From: Spirometra erinaceieuropaei | Lineage: Eukaryota > Platyhelminthes > Cestoda > Diphyllobothriidea > Diphyllobothriidae | Length of the DNA stretch: 64,000 bases | Reading direction: 5' to 3' | Assembly: GCA_902702965.1 (NCBI GenBank) | Contig: CACRXP010000115.1 | Span: 1,075,647 to 1,139,646 of the forward strand | Part shown: one piece after another, positions 1 to 10,701 of the stretch | Numbering within the stretch: position 1 is the first letter of the stretch | How the letters are laid out: each line of letters begins with the position of its first letter | The notes under the pieces: model-generated | Told to the model about the DNA's origin: nothing | The model's database searches: none | Seen by the model: only the letters and a program-made list of their open reading frames with translations | Position numbers and translations under genes: made by a program

Positions 1-249
1 GGCGCTGTTAATGTCTGGCGGACCAGAGTTGGGAAGGATCCAATTGTAGACTTCAATACAAATCCACAAACTCCTTCAGGGAGGGGAATAAAAACAGGCA
101 GGCTGTAAGCCCAGCAGTTCTTGTCCTTTTGACCCCTTGTGAGGCTGTTGTTGGTTAAAATCCTGGTTATTTTGTTGTTGAACGGGGGGGGGATGCCAAG
201 ATGCGGCCTTGGCCATGCCCTTTACCTGAGCCATCCCGTCACCGGTTAT

Positions 250-370
250 CTTGACTCTTTTTTGACACGGGCCGCAAGTGATTGAGGACCAGTGAGTGCG
301 ATAGATGCGGCGAAAGTCACTGTGGCTGTTCTACCTTGCTGTGAGACACATGGTGTGCATTGCCGAGCAC
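250..370 (+). repeat. GC-richer dispersed repeat, partial copy 1
   Basis: The segment has a GTGCGATAGATGC block followed by a GAGACACATGGTGTGCATTGC block. They match the TAGATGC and GGAACACATGGTGGACA blocks of the copies near 650-890 and 43335-43450. The spacing is shortened, so this is a decayed partial copy. No coding frame survives. The family is not one I can name. Confidence 0.4.
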
Positions 371-640
371 GAAATTTGAATTCCAACGTCTTTTGTCTGT
401 GTGTTGTGCTAACCTCCCTCACCACCCGAGATCGACCATCCGGTAGATGCGCTAGACACACAGGGAGGCCATATCGGAATCGGACAGGTGTTTCCGGAAT
501 GCGTACCGTAAAAATGCCAACATTTCAGGGTGTACTAGAAGGCAGACTCAGTTGCCGACAGAGGCCACCCGCATTCCGAAACCTATCCCCTTCGTTTTGC
601 TGTTTATAAGATCCTGACCATCTGCAGTTTGGGACAGGAG
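371..640. other. No recognisable gene
   Basis: Only short overlapping open frames occur here, on both strands, with no family resemblance. A second TAGATGCGCTAGACACAC motif near 443 suggests more debris of the adjacent dispersed repeat. Confidence 0.5.
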
Positions 641-644
641 GTGT

Positions 645-890
645 GGAGTGGAACGCCAAAGTGCGGGCTCGGTCGTTCCGTCCACCTGCACTCTCCCCCA
701 CCTCCGGTTTTCTTGATTCACCCATACGCCGGGCCCAGGTGTGGAAGGAGTAAGGAGTGAGGTAGATGTTGGGCAATTTTATTAAGACCATTAACTAACT
801 CACGCAGAGGTCAGCATGCTTGCTCTGACCGCGCTGCGGAACACACGGTGGACATCGTCGTGCACGACGGGCGAACTTTCGTATGGTGGC
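645..890 (+). repeat. GC-richer dispersed repeat, longest copy
   Basis: This is the longest plus-strand copy of the family. Landmarks in order are CACCTCCGG, GCCGGGCCCAGGTG, GAGTGAGGTAGATG, AACTAACTCACGCAGAGGTC and GGAACACACGGTGGACATCG. The same landmarks in the same order, with substitutions, recur on the minus strand at about 3985-4195 and in part at 13480-13610 and 43335-43450. It is richer in GC than its AT-rich surroundings. No protein motif is visible, and a SINE or the remnant of a larger element are both possible. Confidence 0.55.
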
Positions 891-1375
891 AAAAGCGGGA
901 ATAATTGTCCTGCTTACATTTCCTTCACAACACACTTTGGTTGTAAATCCGCGAATAAAATTCCTGTAAATTTTCTCATAGCATGCAATATAGCCCAATT
1001 CCATCCTGCACTGTTTGACAGTATCTAACACTCGACTTCTACGTAGAAAAGTGGAATATAAAGTCAGTTTTACCGGAGGAAAACTATCTCCAAGTCATTC
1101 AACGCATTTCTTACTAATGATATATTTGACGCGCTTTTCAATACATAATGTCGAACCAAAGGTTGGTGCTTGGAAACTTGCTATAAATACGGTTCTACTT
1201 GAGGTTGATAATCAGGCACAGTGGCCTCTTTCAAACTCGGTATTTAACGGCATTATCACTTGAGGACTGCGCTCTTTAAATGCCAGGTTGTTTGTTTCAC
1301 TCGTAGACAGGCTGTTCTGTTCCATCTGTCATTGGGTCTCAGTCTGCCTCCGAATACCTTAGCGCTGTTTTGAAT
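891..1375. other. AT-rich sequence, nothing recognised
   Basis: Short open frames of 70-82 codons overlap on opposite strands, as expected by chance. I see no motif, RNA or repeat that I can assign. Confidence 0.5.
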
Positions 1376-1445
1376 TCTGATGGGAGATGGGACGCGGGTG
1401 CGGTAGATGCTGTGCAAGTCAGTCATTAGTATAAACTAATCCGTG
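1376..1445 (+). repeat. GC-richer dispersed repeat, short copy
   Basis: GGTGCGGTAGATGC followed by AGTATAAACTAA is shared with the reverse complement of about 3990-4030, which has GAGTGCGGTAGATGC and AGTATAAACTAA. It is a short, clear match to the family seen at 645-890. Confidence 0.5.
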
Positions 1446-2020
1446 CGCCCTTGACCGGCATTGTGCCCTTCTGCTGGGCGCACACTGCGCATCATATTTT
1501 GCAAGAGCCTGATTGTCTTATCAGGGCTGAAATTCCTCTCGTAGAATCGAGTATTGAGGAATTCAGGCTTCAAAGTTATACACCGCAAATACCGTGATGC
1601 TTGTTTCTCACATTGACGTTAATTTGTTGAGGCCGACATTTTTTGGGTTGGTTTAAAATTGCATATTATGCATGCTCTCAAACATTTGTTGCCAAATGTA
1701 TGTGCTTAAGGAAACTAGCAACTTTGCACATAAAAAGCTAATTAAGCAAGGATTAACTGACTGCAGTCAATATGGGTATCAACTTGGAAAATCTTGTTAT
1801 TCCACATGACTTTGATTACAACAACGTATTCTTAAATTCACCCGTTTGTTTCCGCGGTAACTGCAAATTTCATAAGTACTTTCAACAGCTTCCTTCAGCG
1901 GGTTTTATTGCATACAATTATGGGGCGATCTCATATTAACCGGTTTAACTAATAAAATCTAAATTTTAATACTGTAGACATAACTTATTCCCACGAATGG
2001 AAGAGAGTATGCAAATCCTA
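1446..2020. other. AT-rich sequence, nothing recognised
   Basis: No sizeable open frame is present. The sequence is plain AT-rich intergenic DNA, and no repeat I could align with confidence is present. Confidence 0.5.
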
Positions 2021-2021
2021 T

Positions 2022-2544
2022 GTTCTTGTTTAAAAGAAAACAAACGCCCGAGCATTTGGACGGTAATGTTATTGGCCTAAGCTTTCGAACTCGAACTGAA
2101 GTTTATCGTCAGAGGCTGCCACTCACATGCTGGAGGAAGGCCATGAGTTCGACTTCGCCAACACGCGGATATTGGTGCGAGCCGGCAATAAGACGGCGCG
2201 AGAACTGTTGGAGGCGTGGGTGTCGGAGACCAAATACGTCAACAGACACACTGATTTGCCTGCGGGTTATCGCGCACTCCGCCCACACGGCCAGGTGTCG
2301 CAGCTCACATTTCCGCGAAGTACAAACGGCGCCCCCATACCGGGGACCATTGTGGACCAGGCGGCACAAACCAGACCTAGCCACGGACGTAGTCCCCCTC
2401 CTCACGACAAAACGATATAAATGTTCACAGGTTGCTGCACCCTAGCACTCTCTGATTATCAACCCCAGTTCGAGTTCTAAAGCTTAGGCCAATAAATCTA
2501 CCGGCCCAGTAATCGTGCCTTCGTCTTTTTTAAATAACATATTC
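2022..2544 (+). mobile_element. PLE-C mini-element: endonuclease fragment between inverted tails
   Basis: A 3' part of a Penelope-like element is bracketed by inverted arms of roughly 95 bases, 2022-2117 and 2444-2544. The inner half of the arms is nearly identical: TTATTGGCCTAAGCTTT appears at the left, and its complement AAAGCTTAGGCCAATAA at the right. The outer half is diverged but alignable. The right arm carries AATAAA, as PLE tails here do. Only the end of the GIY-YIG endonuclease lies between the arms; there is no reverse transcriptase. It is a deletion derivative or a non-autonomous unit. Confidence 0.75.
2112..2420 (+). pseudogene. Penelope-like GIY-YIG endonuclease, C-terminal fragment
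   Basis: The 97-residue open frame starting at 2127 reads GHEFDFANTRILVRAGNKTA then RELLEAWVSETKYVNRH. This is the C-terminal half of the GIY-YIG endonuclease of Penelope-like retroelements, and it parallels the EAWTSDENSVNRVID segment at 10240-10617. In intact elements the enzyme nicks target DNA to prime reverse transcription. The GIY and YIG strands are missing, so the fragment cannot be catalytic. It lies inside the inverted tails of the surrounding mini-element. The family is clear; function is not expected. Confidence 0.75.
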
Positions 2545-2820
2545 TTGCCAAGTATTCGCATGATCCTCACTCGTCGTGTTATGAATTTTCCTCGATGTCA
2601 TTCTGTCCATCCGACGGCTGGCCTGTTAGTGATAACGAGCATTGTGTCAATGAACAAAGAGAGCGTGCTTTAAGGCACCAACACGTCAAATAAAGACAGC
2701 CGACGACCGGTACTGACCGCTCCCTACTCTGAAACTGATGTGTAGCATATGGTGGACATCGTCGAAGTCGACTGTCAAACTGTCAGCAACTAAGCGAACG
2801 TTCTGCAGTAGATATGTCAT

Positions 2821-3775
2821 CTCATAAAACGCTGACTGAATTTCTGACATATGTTTGCAAGTGCAAGCAGAAAGCATTACTTCGTTCGGGTTGTCATATT
2901 ATCGTGTCGAATAGTGTTGAAATATCCGAGTTACGTTAGGATGCAGCTTTAGAATGAATCGCCTATCGCCCATCCACATAGGCTATGTTCCGTAAAAGCA
3001 ACTTATTAATTAACTCAAATTATTTTCAGCTATTTCGATACCCCTATAAATCCGATTATATTTTATGGAAAACACACACATAAGTATTCATCATTATTCT
3101 TATTTGGCATAAACGTATACCTCCTTCAAATTTATGGTTGAAGAGTTAAAATTCTTTGAGGTTAAGAAACTTCCTTTACTCCCCATTAATTTTGGAACCC
3201 TACCTGCCCTTGTATTTGTATCTAGGGCTTACAAACTGCAAGCTGTATACTTTTCGTTATAAATAAAATATATATTTATATATGTCATTATAAGGAGGAC
3301 ATATACAGATAATAAAAGTTCCCTATAAATGCAAACCACGCTGTCACCCTTACAAGCAGAATGGTCAGTCTGTTGATACAATGTCGTTCGAGTAAACATT
3401 TTATGTACTTGAACATTCTAGTAACTATAAACTTATTTAAAACAACAATATTGTTCTTAAAGTAAAAAAATGAGGAAGACGTTATTTTCTGCCAATGGCC
3501 AGACGAACAAACAATTTACCGCACCTTATAGAAAACACAGTTAAATTAAAAATGGCATCGAAAGTCAATGGAAAATGCATAATGCTTAAGCAAACATTTT
3601 TCTATGGAGCGTTGTTTGCACAGACGGTAAATGGGCAACTCGTTCCAAAACCGGCATTTGAAAATGACAGGAGTATTTTGGTACTAACAGGCATAATTGT
3701 TTATATTACAGCACTACTTAAGTAATACGTTCGAAATGAACCACATTTCGGAAGGTTGGTTGATATTTCATTTGG
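2821..3775. mobile_element. TIR-1 repeat, copy 1 (long terminal inverted repeats)
   Basis: The element opens with CTCATAAAACGCTGACTGAATTTCTG and closes with a diverged complement of the family end near 3775. The left arm spans about 2821-3070 and the right about 3530-3775. The right arm holds GGCATCGAAAGTCAATGG, a TAAGCAAACATTTTTC block and CCGGCATTTG, matching the arms of the copies at 36364, 37992 and 40713. The interior is AT-rich. The 76-codon frame at 3495-3725 lies in the right arm and is probably fortuitous. No transposase is visible, so a non-autonomous DNA element or foldback element is the likeliest reading. Confidence 0.6.
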
Positions 3776-3984
3776 CATGGGTTGCTTGACACAACGTTTT
3801 CTGTCGCAAGAAGCTTAGCTGATAGGCGAACAGTTTTGCATCCTAATAAGTGATGGTCGAGGGTTTTCGAAATGCACATGAGAGATCTATGATGCACTGG
3901 CAATCGGCGGCATTTCGACAATCATTCCCGCCTTTGTCCATTATATGCTGCACAGTAGAATGATAGCATGGATTTTGACCTACA

Positions 3985-4195
3985 TCTGAGTTAGTTTATA
4001 CTGATTGTGGGCTTGCGCTGCATCTACCGCACTCTCTCCTCATTCCTCACCTAGGCCCGGCTTCATGACCAAATCGAGAAGGTTGGAGGTGGAAGTGGGC
4101 ACAAGTGGCTGGTGTGGCCGGAGTCGCCCCTTGACCTCCGCTACACTCGGCTCGGATACCACGCAGTGGGAGTGTCATAAAGACAACATTAATTA
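3985..4195 (-). repeat. GC-richer dispersed repeat, minus-strand copy
   Basis: Read on the minus strand it gives CACCTCCAACCTTCTCGATT, GCCGGGCCTAGGTG, GAGTGCGGTAGATG and AACTAACTC in the same order as the plus-strand copy at 645-890. The match continues more weakly to about 3940. A 63-codon open frame here is on the opposite strand and shows no motif. Confidence 0.55.
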
Positions 4196-4360
4196 ATAAC
4201 CCCTACAGCCTGTCAGTCCGTCTGTGAATTGATCACTCCACACGAACACTGTCTACGCGGATTGTGAGGTCTGCTTCGTGCTGGCAGTTAAAAGCCTCTT
4301 TAGACACTATTTATAAATCACCCTAATAGTTTCAAATGCTTCGAATTGTTTATAGTGGTA
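4196..4360. other. Short spacer, nothing recognised
   Basis: No open frame, RNA or repeat of note is visible between the dispersed repeat and the tandem duplication that follows. Confidence 0.4.
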
Positions 4361-4965
4361 TGAATGCGCTCAAGGCCGTCCAATGGGCAGTGTCGAGCAG
4401 TTAGCAACATTGATTCTCCAAGGGGACGTTCTCTTCTAACCAGGTGTGCTGTTACTATGGAATCACCTTACCCTACAGTATATTACTACCTGCCTGTCAG
4501 CGGTAACCCGCTGTCGCTGATGGGCATCGGCCCAAATATTCATATATGGAATTTCGGTCTGAGGCAATGAACCTTAAATAAACTGATCTACTATTTGTTC
4601 ATAGCTGGTTTCTGAGGAAATTAAAAGGCAGCAATTTATAAATTGGATAATCTACCAGAAGACACACGGGGACTGCTGGGGGACCCACCTTCGCAGCTGC
4701 GCAATGCAGCGGCAAAACATTGACAAAACGCGCGTATATTGCCTTTTGGTTAGCACATGTGCTGTTAGTATTGTATCACCTTACCCTAGGTTTTATTACT
4801 GACTGCCTGTCGGCAGTTAATGAATATTAGGCGGTTCCCCGCTGTGCCTGATGGACTTCGGCTCAAATATACATGCATGAAAATCTCGGTCTGAAAATAA
4901 AGACCTTGAATAAACTGATCTGCCCCAAGTTCGCAGTTGATTTCAAAGGAAATTAAAAGCGACGT
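4360..4965. repeat. Tandem duplication, about 310-base unit, two diverged copies
   Basis: Copy 1 (about 4434-4632) and copy 2 (about 4744-4964) share GTGCTGTTA, ATCACCTTACCCTA, TATTACT, CTGCCTGTC, CGCTGT, ATCTGATGGGC-like and TCGGTCTGA blocks and an AATAAACTGATCT block, ending in GGAAATTAAAAG. The order is the same and the offset is about 310-330 bases. Identity is roughly 70% by eye. It is non-coding; an unequal duplication or two adjacent copies of a dispersed repeat would both fit. Confidence 0.65.
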
Positions 4966-5452
4966 ATTCTTTTATGCCTGTAGGGGGATATCCTATGAAC
5001 GCTGTTGCCGACTTCATTAGGAGCCTTGATAAACGTGCAGTTGCGATCTTATTCCAGTGGACATTGCCTAATCTTAAATATGTCGTAATCAGAAATCTTT
5101 TAAAAACCCAAGGATCCCCTTTTAAATTTAACTAATAACCGAATACCATTATTTCCTCAAACTAGTTATGCTCAGGTTGACACTAATTTGGCAGCCATGA
5201 TGCGCAATCAATTCTTTTTATCGACATTATCGTCTGTTTTTGAGTTATTTGAAACACCTAAGGACCACGATCACCAGGTCCAGATCACCATTTTTGCCAA
5301 TATGACGTTGTGTGGATGTGGTGGATATGAAACACTTGCAGCCAGCCCATAGACAACTGGCAAAGACTGTTCCGAAACAGCAGGAGTACCATGGAGACGT
5401 CATGGAAGCCAGTTAATTAAAATACATCGCCCAGCAAACATCCGTGACTGAT
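4966..5452. other. No recognisable gene
   Basis: AT-rich DNA with no open frame of note. A moderately GC-balanced patch at about 5270-5420 has no family resemblance I can identify. Confidence 0.45.
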
Positions 5453-6050
5453 CTCATAAAATGTTAACCAAAACTCTGAAATTCATTTTCAATCGCAAAA
5501 AGGGCTTCTTATGGACGTTTGGATGATCAGCTAGCATACAAAATATTCCCCTAATATGTCAAACACGCTGGATGTTGTCTTTTAAATGAATATCGTTTCA
5601 ACCGCTTGCATTAATCGTTGTTGGGTAAAAATAACCAGTTAAATAGGGTGTATTTTTCCCATTGATGTGCTCAAAAGTTTGGATACTGTCCTTAAGAAAT
5701 ATGCGAAAACCTATCTTGTCTTCTATTCGTTACGCAGGAAAGCATTTCCTCTTGAAATTCTATACTCAATTAAGATAATGTTTTGTTTAACAATTTGAAC
5801 CTGATCTGCTCTTGCAGTTACGCTAAGGGTTTTGGTTGTTCATGCTGTATACTCTTCCTATTTGAAAAAAGCATACAGTCTCCTGTGTCTTCAAGGACAT
5901 GTCCTGTTCAGTTCATACAATTTCACAATTAAGGTAAACAATGCTGTTAACTTTTTGAGAAGCATAAATAAAAGAAGAGATACTATGATATTTGGGTGAG
6001 TGTAGGTTGTAGGACCCCGCGAAGCTGGTAAATCTAACATGTACACATAA
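5453..6050. mobile_element. TIR-1 repeat, copy 2 (right end missing)
   Basis: It starts CTCATAAAATGTTAACCAAA followed by CTCTGAAATTCATTTTC, matching the left end of the copy at 36364 and the complement of the right end at 41540. The interior block near 5920-5975 (TTTCACAATTAAGGTAAACAATGCTGTTAAC) resembles the interior near 24950-24985. No right arm is found before the unrelated repeat that begins near 6050, so the copy is truncated or interrupted there. Confidence 0.5.
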
Positions 6051-6455
6051 ATTCAACGTCATTGTTAGCATCACTTTTTATTCAGTGTTCTTATTGGCTG
6101 CAATTTTTTTGCACTTCTGACTGAAGACAAACTTAACAGTGACGGTTTATTCAGTGTGCGTTTTTTTAAATTGCCTTTTTACACTATTGTGTTCGTTTTC
6201 TTTGCTAAAAGACAGCGTACGATAAGAATTCCGGAAGAAATTTATTAATTATCGATGTTTTCTAGGTATCTGTCCCAAGTGTGTTGCAGCACCCTTCAAC
6301 CTCCTCTACCACCATTCAAGGTATGTCATGGTCCACAGGCTGGCTCAAGTTGGTCGGGGGTCCTAGACCCTACCATTCCCGACATTTTAATGGACATTTA
6401 ATGAACCTTCCGTCGAAGATAAATTTTGATGGCGTTATTTTTTCCAAATAAACAA
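6050..6455 (+). repeat. Dispersed repeat R4, copy 1
   Basis: The block GACAGCGTACGATAAGAATT-CCGGAAGAAATTTATT, then GTGTTGCAGC and ATGGTCCACAGGCTGGCTCAAG, recurs at about 47640-48045 and 54170-54480 in the same order and orientation. Divergence is about 25-30% by eye. Non-coding, and the family is unknown to me. Confidence 0.6.
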
Positions 6456-8309
6456 ATAAAGGGATTTTTTGCAGGTTTTCTATTAAATCACATTTAATAT
6501 GTAAGCTCATGAAACATCAGTCAGAGATACATGTCATAAAATCTGTTGTTTGTTATCGAGTACAGATTTTACAGCGGCCAAAAGAAGTGAATTCAAAACC
6601 AAACAACCTGGCGTGTACGACATATCGAGGAATTATGGCTCATGATAGTGTCACGGCCTCATAAAAGTGTACCCTCCTTGTCGTAAACGCATTTCATTAA
6701 ATAAGTCACCGACTGCCTGTCCAATTTTGCTAGCTGGATTTAGTCTGTTCGAGTTACCTTCGCGGTCTGCGATACATTTATTGCAATTGTTGTCGCTTAC
6801 GGCCTCTGCCGAGTAATTATTTCTTGGGGAAATTGCGCGCCACATTATTTGTAACATATATATAGTTTAACCATGTATAGAGACGTCTTTGCTAGTAAAG
6901 CAATGCATGCCTGACGTAATAAATGGGCCAATGATTAGCCTATGAGCCACTGTTTGAGGAACCTAAAAATTATCTGTTACGATGACTTGCAATGGGGCAC
7001 AGGTTCAAAGTGAGTGATTTAATTTGCTTTATCAAATGCGCAGATAATATTAATTTAACATTTAAGAACGAAACAGCTCACAGTCATATGAGCTAGAAAA
7101 TGCAGTATTTTTGCTTGTCTCTTGTATAATTTTAGTCCAGGTTTTACTAAATACCACCAACAATGTTTCCGATATCTTAGGATCATTCATGGATGCTTGA
7201 TGTTAAAGGTATAGCTATTTAACTATCGCATTTAGCCAGCTAGAAATAAAAGTACATTTCTCGTGGAACTAGTAGTTAGAGTGTTGATTGGGCACCGAGC
7301 TGGAAGTACAGGACCATACGGAAAGACAATGACTTCAACTCGGGCACTGTTAATGGTACATAGATGAGCGTTTGCGCAGGCAACTCCCGCGTAAATGAAA
7401 TCGGTAGATCGCCATTAGGACAAGATGGTAACTTTAAAGCGCGCTATTAAATGCCCTCCTTATCTTTTAAAATATTCGGTTATGTTGATGCTTGAATACT
7501 CTGTCCCATGCATTAGCCCCTGGGCCATATTATATTCTTCGAGTGCGGCAACCCCCAGCACCACTGCACTATCAAAGTTAATTGCTGTCCGCAATGCTTT
7601 CGAGAACGGCGTCAACATAACCCTACATTATCACTTCATCTAACCGCGTAAATTTGTAACCGGTGATTTTTTCCGCCACGTCCTGAGTCGTTCAAGCATT
7701 GAACCTTAGTATATAGCCAGAAGTCAATAAAATTACATTTTACACCACATCAGTAGAATCAGATCCTCATTCTGAGCCCTTTATTACACCAAAAGACTTC
7801 TTCTTCTGTGGCTATGAGGCGTACGCTGATAGTACAAATAAGCAGCCGGGTGGACTTTCAAATTCATCGCGAATGACGATGAAGGTCCAAATGTCAGGCA
7901 CACGCATGAGAAATGAGGAATACTGATTGAATAGCAGGTAAGATTTGGTTATGCAACCGCACCTGATGCACACAATACTGCTGACCCACTTAACTGTTTT
8001 GCGTTGATGTGATTACGGTGGCATGGTTTTACTGTGTGTTGGGGTGTGTTTTCTATTAACGGTCCTGTTTCTTTGTTGTCGTGGCAACCTTCTTGGCACA
8101 ATACCAGTGGCCCTTCTTATCTTTCGGCCTGTCGTCTCCTTTTGACTTTCGAGTTTGATGTTCTAGTGTTAGAGTTTAGTTCTGCAGTTAATGGTTAGTG
8201 TCAGGGCTGGGCTTAGGATTAGGGTTAGGGGTTGTACTTAGGGCTTAGGCTTAGGGAAAAGGCCTTCTGGTTAGATATGGGAGCTAGAGCACTGTTTCCC
8301 GTGCCTAAA
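6456..8309. other. Anonymous AT-rich DNA with a short TTAGGG-like patch
   Basis: Open frames are 68-72 codons with no motif. At about 8205-8260 there is a degenerate run of TTAGGATTAGGGTTAGGGG and TTAGGGCTTAGGCTTAGGG. It is TTAGGG-like but too short and irregular to be a telomere. Nothing else is recognised. Confidence 0.5.
8205..8260 (+). repeat. Degenerate TTAGGG-type repeat patch
   Basis: Around six imperfect TTAGGG-like units occur on the plus strand. They are the opposite strand of the CCCTAA-rich patches at 15690-15910 and 61900-62250, but the conserved flanks of those two are not evident here. Confidence 0.6.
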
Positions 8310-8690
8310 ATAGTCATGTATCTACATTTTCCAGACGCATGCTCGGATCGCGCGTGAGCGAACATAAGGCGGCTAAGCGACACGGTGACAAAGTGGTTCA
8401 AGTACCGCCCGCAACATTCCAGCGGATAACGTGTTTAAATTTGCAGCGGCAAGGATGGCCGACTACATCGGGAGAAAGACACGCTAATAAATAGTTGAAA
8501 TCTGCGGCCCGGATACGAATTCAGCCGATCAATGTATCGATCTGCCGCAAGCTGTGTGAACCCACGCAGCTATCTCCAAGCGCACGTCATTGATGACTGA
8601 TTGGAAAATACGCTGTCACCCCGTCTGTTGCTATTTTTGACCGGAGTACGACATCTATGTGACTTCGAGTTAACAGACAAATAAATACAC
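8310..8690 (+). mobile_element. PLE-C remnant: endonuclease fragment and tail
   Basis: At about 8337-8400 the plus strand reads RMLGSRVSEHKAAKRHGD, which matches the GIY-YIG endonuclease of the copy at 10240-10617 (RMLGSRIPEHKLAVRRGD). Downstream the frame is lost. Weak matches continue to the tail, where CGTCATTGATGACTGATTGG parallels the 10602-10620 sequence and ACAAATAAATAC supplies an AATAAA. It is an old, inactive fragment. Confidence 0.65.
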
Positions 8691-9534
8691 GATTGCGATT
8701 TAAGATGAATTTTTTCTTCTTACAAGTATGTTGTTGTTAGGACAGATAAGCAAATGCCGACTGAACCACTACAGGCCAATAAAATGAACAAGAAGACGAT
8801 GCCGTCAATGTTATTACATCATAAGTTAACAATCATACTCAGACCCACAAACAACGTAATTTAATGTACAATAAGTAAGCATTTATTCCAGAAGATGTGT
8901 GTATTTTCCCGGTTTGGTTATATGTTATCTAGGTTCTTATTGAGCACGCTCTTCTGTGTAATCTGTTGGCAATTATCACAATCTTTCCTCTATGTTCATG
9001 GTCATTTTCATACGGTTAGGAAACAATGATGCTAATATCTCAAATGGTAAAGACAAATTATTATAAACTTCCATTTGGTGTCTAGAGCACAGTCCTATCG
9101 TTAGACATCTTTTTTATAAACCTTTGTGGTCAGTCAGCGTGAGATCCAAAGGCCTCAGTGAAAACAGTCTCATTTGACAAAGTCCCTCCCTAAACGTGTG
9201 CCTGTCTATCATTCCTATCATTTTCATCAGTGCAAAATTGAAATTTGTCTAAACAGTTAGCAACACCATGTCGACCATGGATGGGAGGGATACAGAGAGC
9301 AAATTTGATGCGCACCGAAGGATCAAAAATATTGCTTTAGGTGTTTACTCATTGTGTTAAGAAAACGTCAAATGCAGACCTCCGATGAGGCGACAAAATC
9401 ATGGTAAAAAGTGTAAAATCGGGAAAGTGACTAACGTTTGGACTTCGGAGGACGTCTTGTTTCAATTTGAAGACAAGGTACTGCCTGTAAAGTTAGCTTA
9501 ATTTCTTGAATGCATACGAAAGACTGAATGTCAG
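8691..9534. other. AT-rich sequence, nothing recognised
   Basis: No sizeable open frame, RNA or repeat that I can assign. Confidence 0.5.
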
Positions 9535-9687
9535 GAGAAGGGCATTCGAGCATAGGAATATTCTGCTTATTGTTCTGAGCTTTTAAACTCGTACAGGAGT
9601 CAAACTTCAGAGATAACAACGTTAACAGAAGCAAAGACAATTATTAGGCCTACTAGCCAATCATTAATCGATAGAACAATACAATAA

Positions 9688-10020
9688 CCATGTGCAGCAG
9701 AATTATGAAAATTAAGGAGCGGTAAAGTCCTGGAGTATTTTATCGCATCCCATTCCAACAGTGTCCTTGTAACTAAACAAATAAGGCTGGAGGCGTGGTC
9801 TCGTCATGCGCACACGCAAATGAGCTGCTTAGGTTGCGGAGCAATGAATCATTACAAGTGGATGTCCACACCTAAAAAATTGATCACGAATTTAACTACA
9901 AAGTCATCAATATAATCGCCTACTCAGGAAACAAAGCTGCCCAAGAATCTTTCGAAGCCTGGACCTCGGATGAGAACTTACTGAATCGATTTATCGACAC
10001 GACGCCTGCGCTCTTTAAAC
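9688..10020 (+). pseudogene. Penelope-like endonuclease remnant (first tandem copy)
   Basis: The sequence parallels 10237-10600 base by base with many changes. ACCATGTGCAGCAGAATTATG aligns to ACCATGTGCAATAGGGTCATG at 10239. GAAGCCTGGACCTCGGATGAGAACTT, encoding EAWTSDEN, aligns to the same motif at 10520. Stops and frameshifts break the frame. It is the older half of the tandem pair. Confidence 0.7.
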
Positions 10021-10024
10021 GGAT

Positions 10025-10236
10025 CCAAAATCAGTACAGCAAACCAGAGGACAGAGCTCGTGAGACCCGTTATCACAGCGATCATTTTGTGCAAAATGGC
10101 TATCCAAGGTCTTTCATAAGTCGCTGCCTACGCGGTCGCCATCAGAGAACTCTAACATCAACGCCACCGACGATATGGCATTCTTTGCCGTACAACAATG
10201 ACATTTCAGATTGGAATTGCACACCGCCCCTAAGCC
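10025..10236 (+). pseudogene. Penelope-like RT C-terminal region and linker fragment
   Basis: The plus strand encodes NGYPRSFISRCLRGRHQR followed by a SLPYNNDISD-like stretch. This resembles the end of the PLE reverse transcriptase (compare NRYPVSFVKNCLRR at 23749-24033) and the linker before the endonuclease. The catalytic palm is absent. It joins directly to the endonuclease that follows, so it marks the 5' truncation point of the second copy. Confidence 0.6.
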
Positions 10237-10239
10237 ACC

Positions 10240-10617
10240 ATGTGCAATAGGGTCATGAAAATCAATGACCGGTTAAAGTCTGATGAGCAATTTAGAGTGC
10301 TGTGTCGCATGCAGTGTCAAATCTACCCTTGTAACTACAAAGGGCAGACGGGTCGCATGCTCGGATCGCGCATACCCGAACATAAGCTGGCTGTGCGACG
10401 AGGCGACGCATTATCACAAGTGGCCGCTCACACCTACGGAATGGGTCAGGGGTTTGACTTCGCAGCCACCAAAATAGTCGCCCACGCCGGAAACAATACA
10501 GGCCAAGAATTGATTGAAGCCTGGACCTCGGATGAGAACTCAGTCAATCGAGTTATCGACACGCCGGCGCACAGTGTCCTGCGTAATCTCCCCCAGTCTT
10601 GCGTCATCAATCGATGA
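10240..10617 (+). pseudogene. Penelope-like GIY-YIG endonuclease (second tandem copy)
   Basis: A 125-codon open frame covers most of the endonuclease. Its landmarks are CQIYPCNYKGQTGRMLGSR (residues about 30-48), then IPEHKLAVRRGDALSQVAAH, then AGNNTGQELIEAWTSDENSV and NRVIDTP. The first GIY strand is not standard, reading QIYPCN in place of a Y-x-I core. Conserved Arg after GQTGR and Glu in QELIEAW match the family. In an intact element this domain would nick target DNA. Without an RT the copy cannot move by itself. It is the best-preserved PLE-C endonuclease in the window. Confidence 0.75.
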
Positions 10618-10669
10618 TTGGCTAGCGCACGCCCTATAATTGTATTTCGGTCTATTGTTGCTACTGTCT

Positions 10670-10701
10670 CTGACGGTGGACTTCTCTACGAGTTTGAAAG
10701 C
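10670..10701 (+). ncRNA. Hammerhead-like core in PLE-C tail
   Basis: CTGACGG is followed by GGACTT, a CTCTAC loop and GAGTTT, then GAAAGC. GGACTT and GAGTTT pair if G-U wobbles are allowed. This resembles a hammerhead core (CUGAUGA, helix II, GAAA) in decayed form. Helices I and III and a cleavage triplet are not established. Confidence 0.35.

Noticed and set aside
3495..3725. 76-codon plus-strand frame as a gene
   Set aside because: It lies within the right arm of a TIR-1 repeat and has equivalents without an open frame in other copies.
9431..9640. 69-codon minus frame
   Set aside because: It overlaps the inverted PLE tail (9535-9674), which explains the sequence; there is no protein motif.
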